Origin: Thelonectria olida
Taxonomy: Eukaryota; Ascomycota; Sordariomycetes; Hypocreales; Nectriaceae
Direction of reading: 5' to 3'
DNA: 64,000 nt
Assembly: GCA_020736575.1 (NCBI GenBank)
Contig: JAGPYM010000026.1
Location: 372,001-436,000 of the forward strand
Shown here: positions 56,401-64,000 of the stretch, one piece after another
Layout of the letters: every line of letters begins with the position of its first letter
Numbering within the stretch: the first letter of the stretch is position 1
Program-made: the position numbers and the translations under genes
Notes under the pieces: generated by a model
Databases searched by the model: none
The model's input: the letters and a program-made list of their open reading frames with translations, nothing else
What the model was told of the DNA's origin: nothing

Positions 56401-59400
56401 ACAGCAAAACGAGGCGGAAAGTCGGCGGCATGCGATGTGAGGTGATGTGATTTGGAGTGGTGCGGCATGGTGCCCGGCGGACTACCCCTCCTCCATGATG
56501 TCCTTCGTATGCGTGGTGAATGTCTGTGAAGGAGGACGGGGTGTCGACGTACCCTAGCATCCCTAAACAGGTAAGATACAGAAAGATAAGTTGGCTGCTG
56601 CGAGAGAATGGACTGAGTGGGATGCATTTTGCATTACCATGCTGGCATTGGCACCGGCAGCCATGGCAGACGTACAGCTCATGTACATGGCACTGACTGT
56701 GGCTGCAGCAGAAAAAATGGGCGTCCTCAACGGCTGGCTTCGTTCACTCATCTGTCCGCAGAAGGAAACAGGAGTGACTGCGGAGTTATTGCGAAGTGAT
56801 TCGGGTGCCGCAGCGGCAGAGACGTCGATCCACGCATCAAACCAGCGACAAGGTGGGGGTAGATGCCCAGAGGTTCAACGATTCGAGAGGGTCAGGGCGG
56901 ATTCGGTACGTGGGCCTTGACGTGCGAGAGGCTGTTGTCCGGTTGACAGCATGAAGGGGCTCTCAGCGGTGGTGAGGTTGGTTTGTTTTGGTGGCTCTGC
57001 GATGGAGCAAGTCTCGATGTGTTGGTTCGACCAACAACAGCACCAACAAAATTATGAAAGGAGCCATCTTCGAGAAGGTGGCATCGAACCTAGCCTGGAA
57101 GGAGCCTCGCCCGTCACTGCCACGGCAAGTACAGGACATGGAAGGCAGGCCCGAATGCCGCGGAAGGTGCAAGGAGGGAAGGAAGTCCCCCGCACGACAC
57201 GCCATCCAGCTGCATAACCGGCAGTTACGACAACTCACCAGTGCCTCGTCTACAGCGCGAGAGGAGGAATCGATTGCAAATTGTAAACGGGCATAGGAGC
57301 GGGCCTCTTCGCGAGGTGGCTCGCACTCCCCAATTTGCATGCCAGCAAGAAAACCGAGATCCATCTAAGAAGGAGTGATGGACCACCGAAGTGACCGAGC
57401 GTTGGTCCTTCATTCGCAATCAAACTTCACATCAAGAACATCAGCTCCACTAACAGCGACTGCGCCACTGCTTCTACGGAGAAGCAATGAAGATTACACC
57501 GAGAAAGAGAGACACAAGTATCAGGGCAGCTGAGCCCGCCCAGTGGGGAAGGAACGGCCGAGTCACAAAATTGTCCCTCTGATATCAGCCAACTCTCACG
57601 ATATATTATCCTCGAAGCCCAGTCGACGCCCATCTGGTAATCATAGTCCGGTAGATCATACCCGTCTTGGTGCTGGATTCCCTTTCGGCTTTCCTGAGAG
57701 ATGTGCCGAAGTCTCGGCCCCAGATGTAACTTCCTGGATGGGGGCTAGGAAGATTTGACAGAATTACAGGGGGGTTTCTCCCTAAAGTTAACAGCATTTT
57801 AGAATAATTCTATTCCCGAAATAGGACCTGAACCTAAGGTAAGACGAGACATAACGCTAGAAAGGGCAACCTAGAGTCGAGAGATTATCAAGACAAAGTT
57901 CAGAAGAACCGGCAGCCGAATCAGGCAACCTCATGAGTCCGAGAAGCACCGCCTTCAAGCGCACTCTCTATTATACGCCATTAGATATTCTCTCTTGCAT
58001 TATAAACGCGACTTCTGTACATTCAATACCTTGGACTACAATCTTGAGCTTATAGGTCGATAAGTTTGTAAAAATCGCACTTGTCGATCATTATCCGTCC
58101 CGTGTGTGGCGGTTGGATATGGCGTTTAGTGGCATTGGCTGTTTCAAGGAGGTTTCTAGTTGCCGTTTCAGCGCAGTACTTCAGACCTTGCACAGGAGGG
58201 ACAAACAGACGGATAGCATGGGCACACGCAAGTAATTACACCGTGCATTTAAAAGGATACCTGTCATTTCAAACCTTGTCTCGGTAAGAGGAAACCCTTG
58301 TCGGTGAGAGAGGCATGGCTCTTTCATGATGTCATCCAGAGGGCCATTTATTGCTTCCATGATGCCCGTCGTGGCCTACTGCGCGACCCCGGTCAGTTGG
58401 AGGGCACTCAAAGGGACGGGACTGTGAAACCTGCACGACGGCTGCCCGCCTCCGGTGCGGTTATCAAACCTGAAGTAGCATTATGTGCTGCAACGCCTGA
58501 TCTACAAAGGAATTAAGTGATTGATTAATTAATATAATTAGAAGCCCAGGCATACCTTAGCCAAGGTAAGGTATTTATGGGCGCTCTGTCCCGGCAGAGG
58601 CGCACTTACCCCACCCGTCTGTCCACCTGCCCTGTGCCTGTGCGGCAGGCGCCTTGGTTTGTTGACTGATCCCCTCTCCTCTCCCCACTTATCACTCAAC
58701 TCCCTCTTTCCTCCTAACCTGCCGTACCCACCAATACCATCGACTCAGATTCGCCGGTCTGATTTGGTTGCCTTGCTGAAGCTCTTGGAACCTCACATCT
58801 CACAACTGCGCGGCAACGGCCCATTGTGCATTTCGCTTGGGTCATTGGCCAAAGGACCTGGCGCTTCTACTTCCGCCCCACATTGTCATTGACTCGTTCG
58901 CCCATTGTCTTCTCTGACTCGCAACCTCTTCCTCACGCCCGGCGCATGAACGACGCCACCAACGGCATCTCAACCGTTGAAACAAGTCCATGCACAAACT
59001 TCTCCTGTTCGGGATCTTTGCTTGCATAGCCACCTGATTCCTCACTAGGCATCTTCTCATTGAGAATCATGCCGCAAACCAAATCGCCTTTCCACATGCT
59101 TCTGTCCGTTTAACGCCACCCGTCTTCCTGCCAAGCGACAGCCTCCTGGGCATCAAGCGCATCAAACAGGCAGCATCCTGGTCCACCTTCAACATCTCGG
59201 GCCTCGGCGCCTCTCGTATTTGATCCGTCACTCATCGTCACAACCCACACCGACAGCTCGAGATCGTCTTTCCAACCTCGCTCACCCGCACCTACACACG
59301 CAGTTTCTCCCTCGACTCCGCCACTGCCTCGTCTACTTGACCGCTTCAACCGCCCATTTTCTGGCCTCAGTCCCGTCGACTAAGTCGGCCACATATCGCG

Positions 59401-59931
59401 ACCTTTTCCTCGCGCCTACTGCTCACGCGCCCGTCCGTCTCTCCCCGCCGTGCCACACGCTGTCTTGCCTTGTCCTACCTTGCCTTACCTGACCTACCTT
59501 GTTCTATCCTAATCAGTCTTGCCTTGGCCCCTCGTGTTGTCATCTCATTGGCGTCTCTCACCACCTACTGCGATCCAGGCTTCACATCGCCTCATGCCAT
59601 CGGCCTTTTGACACTATTGGCGTTGGCCAGGCTGGCTCTTCAGCCTTTCCACTGATAGACCCGATCCTGCGGCCTACCGATCCTCCCGGCCTGACCATCG
59701 CCGCCGTTGTTTCGGCTACCCTGCCGGGCCGGACCTACAACGGGTTCCGTGACGTCTGCCGCCCGCCACCGTTGCCTGCCCTCTGTTCACTCCTCCCCCG
59801 ATGAGGAAATCCTTGCTTTCTACTTCGGAACCCAGAGTTTCCCTTTTCGTCTTACCACGGTTTCCAGGATACCCCCATCCTTCGGAAGTCTCCGTCTCCT
59901 GCAGTGCCTGGGTTTAGGACTGGAACTATCC
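53498..59931. other. 6.4-kb gene-poor region upstream of the F-box gene
   Basis: No supportable gene. A relatively AT-rich island lies at about 57770-58090 and another patch near 58510-58560. From about 58650 the plus strand becomes CT-rich, consistent with promoter and long leader of the F-box gene. Confidence 0.5.
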
Positions 59932-60027
59932 ATGAAGGCTGCCGCCACCCCAAGCGACCAGCTCATCTCGCAGACGCACCGTCTGTCACTCTCATCACCC
60001 TCTTCAAATACCCCCCAGCAGTCCTAG
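59932..60027 (+). other. Upstream ORF, or frame-broken N-terminus, of the F-box gene
   Basis: A 31-codon frame (MKAAATPSDQL...) ends in TAG 13 nt before the called F-box ATG. It could be a regulatory uORF. The frame used by the F-box gene is also open back through a C6 run at 60011-60016 with Ser/Pro-rich sequence, so an indel in that homopolymer would fuse the two. Confidence 0.35.
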
Positions 60028-60040
60028 TCCGGTGCCGGGT

Positions 60041-60947
60041 ATGGATGCGCTCAGCCCTGCAATTGATGTGGCCGCTGATGCCCAACCAGTGGACGATGAG
60101 ATGGCCCCCAATTCGTCACAAGTGGAAGCCCCGTCACCCCCCTCGGAATCAAACGCCCTGCGTGTTTATCAGGATGGTAGCAACGATAACAATGGGCAGT
60201 CGCTTGACGCGGCTGAGGTCGACATGCTCCAGATCCAAGAATTGCCGAATGAGGTTCTCTCTCACATCCTCGGTTTCCTAGATGTGAGCGACCTTCTATC
60301 GGTCTCGAGGGTAGGTCACAAATGGCTCGTCTTACCTGTCCCAGTGACCAGATTATACCACAAAACACGATATCAACTTCAACTTCTCCCCTAGTACCTT
60401 TAAGAATAAACTAACAACAATGTAGACAAACCACTTATTTCGTGACCTTTCAACTGCCCCAATCTTGCATCATTACCGTTTGCGCCATGTTCGCTCCATC
60501 CTCCCACCGCTCCTCTTCTCACCCTCCCGTCCATCACTCGCCAATCTCACACATCGCCACATTTTCATGACGCAAAGATCAGTTTTGTCACGACGACTGG
60601 CCCGATCCTTAGTGTCTATCAAATTGTCCCATCGACTATCATGTCGGCCCACGGCAGCCACTCTAGTCGAACGGTGCGTACTTCCAAAAGAATGCGTGCC
60701 TGGTATGACCGGTGTCCATATTGCTCCAGGCCTGGTGAGCAGGAAGAAGGCCATTGAGAAAGAAAGGGTCAAAGACGGTCTACGCCAGTGGATTGCTTGC
60801 AAATGGAGTGGCAAGGTAAAAGAGCGAGAGGAGGGTGTCAGGCGCTGGGAGGAGAGTCGTGGGATTGGCCGCGTCTGGAAAATGCGCAGGTTTTGGGAGC
60901 GTGTCAGTCGAGGAGAAGAGACGGCGAATACGCCTTCGCAAAGGTGA
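60041..60947 (+). CDS. F-box protein, about 263 aa
   Basis: Exons 60041-60310 and 60426-60947, intron of 115 nt (GTAGGT...GTAG). The first 65 residues are acidic and disordered. The F-box starts near residue 66: IQELPNEVLSHILGFLDVSDLLSVSR, joined across the intron to TNHLFRDLSTAPILHHYRL, which fits the F-box helix order exactly. The rest is rich in Arg and Trp, with a RRLARSLVSIKLSHRL helix and KERVKDGLRQWIACKW near the C-terminus; I see no WD40 or leucine-rich repeats. F-box proteins bind Skp1 in SCF ubiquitin ligases and select substrates; the substrate here is unknown. The start at 60041 is the first ATG in this frame; an upstream start is possible. Confidence 0.82.
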
Positions 60948-61384
60948 TTACGAGAGATGATTATGGTGACGAGGGCCATGTCAAGCCCTTTGACAGTGAA
61001 CGTGTGGGAATAACGGGACATGATTCGTTTTTGGCAGATTGTTGGTACCTTTTTCTGGACCTTGTCGTTTCCTCGGTTTTGGATGGCGTTCTGTTTTCTT
61101 TCCTTTAACGCTTCACACTGCAGACCCTGGCGGTCAAGTAAGTGAGCATTGGATACCGTTAGCGAGCTCATAGAAACAACAGAGGGCTCTCAAAGAGCCC
61201 TACCCAAACAGAAGGGTAGTAGGTCGGCTCTGGCAGGGTCAGGCCGGTCGTTGGTTTGTTTGATACATTATGTAAGTGTTTGATATTTGTACAGCGTGGG
61301 AAGAGCGGCCGTCATCTGTGGCTCACACTCTCTCACTTCGTCTTCCTAGCCTTCAGTTGTGCTCGGGCTGTTGATGGTCCCTTC
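60948..61384. other. Intergenic, convergent 3' ends
   Basis: Spacer between the F-box and ZNF830-like genes, which converge. No gene seen. Confidence 0.5.
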
Positions 61385-62428
61385 CTACCGTGTCCGGAAC
61401 CTGAAGCCGTCCCAATCGTCATCTTCCTCGTCCTCCTCTTCTTCTTCTTCTTCTTCATCCTCCTCCATGGGCGTCGTCAAATTCTCCTTGTCTGCTCCCG
61501 CGGATTTGGCTGGCGCTGCTTCCTGGCCAAAACTCTCGCCTCGTTTCCGCAGAGCCTCACGCTTCTCCTTCAATCTTCGCACACGGGCCTCGAGTTCTTC
61601 CATTTCTTCAAATTCTTCCTCCAGGGCACGTGTGGCTTCTTCTTTTTCATCCTCCAAGTCCACGTCTGCTTGAGCGCGGCGCTTCTCCGCTTCTTCCTCT
61701 TTAGCTGCCTCTGCGACGGCGACTTCTTCCGTCGTCATGGCCGGCGCAGAGATGGTGGCGTCTTCATCGTAGGGAACAGAGGTAGCTGCAATGTCGGCTT
61801 CGAAGGCGGCCCATTCATCTTCGTCGACTTGCGCAGTGGGGGCGTTTGGCCGGTCGTCGATTGCGAGACTGCTAGGACGCCGTGAGGGTTGGGTTGCAGT
61901 AGCGGTTTGTGATGTGAGGGCGTTGGGCCCGGGTGTGGAAGATGAGGAGCCGTCGCGGTGGGCGGGTGTGGCTGGACGTGAAGGGATCTGAAGCTCCACG
62001 CCTTGGGAGGGTGTGGTGGATGTCCTCCTCGTCAGCCGCGGGGGTGTCAGGGTCTGGTCCTTTTCGGCATCTTCGACAGCGGAAGAGAGGGTCGTGTCTG
62101 GTTTGCTGCGCTTGCGGCGCATGGAATCGTCCATGTCGACGTCACCTGACGCATCGACGGCGTCACCCTCATTCTCGTCGTCGTGTTTGCGCTTCTGAGC
62201 CCTTTGCTGTTGAAGCTGTTCGCTTTTCGCGGCAGCAGCTGCTCTTGACTTGATGAGGCGGGTCTTATGAGTGTCGGTCTGGACGTGGGTGTCCCATAGA
62301 GACTCGGTTTTGATGTGTTCGTGGCATAGGGTGCAGAGCAGTTTGCCGGCGTCGGAGTACGCAGCGTGAGGGTGTTCTATACGGCGAGCAGCGCGCTGCT
62401 GGCGTAGAAGAGAGCGGACGTCGGCCAT
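61385..62428 (-). CDS. ZNF830-like C2H2 zinc-finger/coiled-coil protein, 347 aa
   Basis: Single exon, start at 62428 (MADVRSLLRQQRAARRI). Near residue 31 a C2H2 finger LCTLC-x-EHIKTESLWDTHVQTDTH is seen, of the matrin/U1-like type that binds RNA or spliceosomal partners. A basic segment with KRK follows, then a Ser/Thr/Pro-rich linker, a DEWAAFEADIA motif near residue 208, a long charged coiled coil (about 240-305), and a poly-acidic tail ending DDDWDGFRFRTR. This order matches ZNF830/CCDC16 and its fungal counterparts, nuclear proteins associated with pre-mRNA splicing complexes. It is divergent from MED7 across about 790 bp. Confidence 0.88.
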   Translation of the reverse strand: MADVRSLLRQQRAARRIEHPHAAYSDAGKLLCTLCHEHIKTESLWDTHVQTDTHKTRLIKSRAAAAAKSEQLQQQRAQKRKHDDENEGDAVDASGDVDMDDSMRRKRSKPDTTLSSAVEDAEKDQTLTPPRLTRRTSTTPSQGVELQIPSRPATPAHRDGSSSSTPGPNALTSQTATATQPSRRPSSLAIDDRPNAPTAQVDEDEWAAFEADIAATSVPYDEDATISAPAMTTEEVAVAEAAKEEEAEKRRAQADVDLEDEKEEATRALEEEFEEMEELEARVRRLKEKREALRKRGESFGQEAAPAKSAGADKENLTTPMEEDEEEEEEEEDEEDDDWDGFRFRTR

Positions 62429-63216
62429 GATATATGATGATGTGTGAGGCGGAGGAGAAGAATGGGTGGCAAGCGGGGAGGCGGCCGTTGTGGTGGCCAA
62501 TTGATGGCAGAGCACGGGGAGAAGTGGACTGTTTTTGGGAGCGAGACCTCGTCTGATTTGTGAGAAGATATGACGAGGAAGACAACAGTGGGAGAATATA
62601 GAGGAAGAAAAGAAAGACAAGACATGCACAACAAGAGATAGAAGTTGGAAGAGATGCTCTCATGGGGTTGAAGGCGGCTTCTGACCGATCTTTAGCCGGC
62701 GCAAGCCAGCATGTGCTGCACAGCAACCAGGCCAGGGCATCTCCACACCTCAGGTTCAGCTGAGCTTGTGATTCTTAGCGTCTTTGTTCACGCAATCTGT
62801 GGGTTTGTACAGGGGATGGTATTGAGAGGAGAGAAGCATCGCAATCTGTTGGAAGCAGTGCTTTCTTTTCTGGCATTGGGTCTTGAGACGGAATGTTGAA
62901 TGGGTGCTGAACATCCGAGCGCAAGGTACCTTAGATTATTCAGAAAAGGCTTTCCACCAAGTCTCAGCGTGTCAGTTCCATTCTATCGAACAATCGCCAA
63001 TATCCACTTCTTCTCCCTCCTCCACACGCTATTCTCAGGCACGGATTGACCAGCCACGGGTGCGGGGCCTTTGATTCTACCGACGACACTTCATTCTGAG
63101 TCCCATCTTCCAACTACAAGCCAGTGTATTTCTCCTTCCTGGAGTTCACCGTCACATCGAGACAAATCCCGCTGTTCCATGAGGTGAACCCCCCCCTCCT
63201 CTTCATCGCCTGAAAA
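62429..63216. other. Divergent promoter region, ZNF830-like/MED7
   Basis: 788 bp between two divergent start codons of nuclear factors; no gene or clear TATA box seen. Confidence 0.55.
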
Positions 63217-64000
63217 ATGGCCGACCAACAACCAGAGGGAAACACCCTCTCTTCGACGTTTCCCAACCCGCCACCGTTCTGGAAGGACTTTACGCCCGAC
63301 AGGATCACTCGTATTGATGAGTTGAGGACGGCGCATATTCAGCAACATGGCGGCGATCCGCTGACGACACGTATACCGGGTGTGCCCGAGGAACTCGTCA
63401 ATCTTCAACCGCCTGCAGAGCCCGTCGACGGGCGGTGGAGGGTGTTTGGCGATCAGTACATGGTAAGCGCCTCATCGCCCTTTTATGTCGATTTTACGAG
63501 CATCGTTGGCTGACTGAGTGACCTTGCGTCTTCCACAGCTCGACGATAAACTCCCCACGCTCGAAGAACAAGGCATCACCAACCTCCCCTCGGCCTCCCA
63601 GTCCGGCGACAAGGACGCAAAGCACTTCGACCGCGCCCTCGAGCTCAAGCGCCTCGCCAAATCCCTCCTCCTCAACTTCCTCGAGCTCAACGGCACGCTC
63701 TCGCGCAACCCCTCGGACGCCGAGGCCAAGGTCCAGGACCTGCGCACCCTCTTCATCAACTTCCACCACATCCTCAACGAGTACCGCCCGCACCAGGCGC
63801 GCGAGTCGGCCATTGCGCTGATGCAAGAGCACCTGGACCGCACGCGCACCGAGACCATGGCGATTCGCGCGCAGGTCGACAAGGCGCGCCGCGTGCTGGA
63901 CGGGCTGGGGAGCTTGAGCGTGCCGGATCTGCCAAAGGGCGTGGGACAGGCGGCGGAGGAAGAGGTGGATTGGGATGAGGTGGCGAGACAGCGGGAGAAG
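63217..64000 (+). CDS. MED7: Mediator subunit MED7, N-terminal part (cut by window edge)
   Basis: Exon 1 is 63217-63462 and exon 2 starts at 63539 and remains open at 64000; the 76-nt intron has a GTAAGC donor. The N-terminus LSSTFPNPPPFWKDFTPDRI is the MED7 signature, with the PPP-x-W/Y-x2-F proline-rich arm. After the intron come LDDKLPTLEEQGI and the helix LKRLAKSLLLNFLELNGTL, then LFINFHHILNEYRPHQARESAIALMQEHL, the MED7 helices that pair with MED21 and form the hinge of the Mediator middle module. The protein acts in the nucleus in RNA polymerase II initiation. The C-terminus is missing only because the window ends. Confidence 0.95.

Noticed and set aside
57780..57900. tRNA-like B-box on the minus strand near 57820
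   Set aside because: The box resembles GGTTCRANTCC but lacks the invariant A, the T-stem has a mismatch, and no matching 5' acceptor strand is found.
57925..57960. ATGAGTCCGAGAAG, reminiscent of a hammerhead ribozyme core
   Set aside because: The CTGATGA core is changed and no complete three-stem arrangement with GAAA is visible.

Overview
The window is nuclear DNA of a filamentous ascomycete (Pezizomycotina, most likely Sordariomycetes and probably Hypocreales-like). Evidence: short introns (about 49-119 nt) with GTAAGT/GTACGT-type donors and CTAAC/CTGAC branch points, CT-rich 5' leaders, long intergenic spacers with microsatellites, and proteins that read as fungal orthologues (HIR1 histone chaperone, Mediator MED7, Ragulator LAMTOR1/MEH1, LAC12-like sugar transporter, Hce2-like secreted protein). 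There are no bacterial operons, CRISPR arrays or rRNA genes, and I could support no tRNA. Species is not determinable by eye. Exon structures were built by hand; every joined model stays in frame and gives family-consistent residues across the junctions.

Layout. 0-7 kb: an orphan membrane/coiled-coil protein (+), a secreted Hce2-like effector candidate (-), an amidoligase-family enzyme (-). 8.5-11.6 kb: HIR1 (+). 13.5-22.6 kb: a glycosylation-flavoured stretch with a GT15 mannosyltransferase carrying an in-frame stop (+), a nucleotide-sugar (UDP-galactose type) transporter (+), and a GMPPA-like GDP-mannose pyrophosphorylase homologue (-). 23.9-26.9 kb: a dynamin-superfamily GTPase with a basic disordered insert (+). 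29.4-31.3 kb: an MFS sugar transporter with five exons (+). 32.6-33.0 kb: a three-exon gene for a 93-residue secreted peptide with ten cysteines in a defensin-like (CS-alpha-beta) spacing, the most interesting object here. 34.0-35.8 kb: a type II membrane glycosyltransferase-like protein with a DDD motif and a charged tail (-). 38.0-40.2 kb: a secreted repeat protein with KTVTI-type repeats followed by a long Asn/Ser low-complexity block encoded by a 12-bp minisatellite (-). 41.4-42.1 kb: LAMTOR1/MEH1-like Ragulator subunit (+).

42.1-60.0 kb is almost empty: one small conserved Cys-containing protein (47.3-47.6 kb, -) in about 18 kb of microsatellite- and homopolymer-rich DNA. 60.0-64.0 kb is again gene-dense: an F-box protein (+), a ZNF830-like zinc-finger/coiled-coil protein (-), and MED7 (+), cut by the right edge.

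Functionally the genes are mostly unrelated housekeeping and regulatory loci (chromatin, transcription, TORC1 signalling, secretory glycosylation, sugar uptake) mixed with three secreted, probably lineage-variable products (Hce2-like protein, ten-cysteine peptide, KTVTI/Asn-repeat protein).
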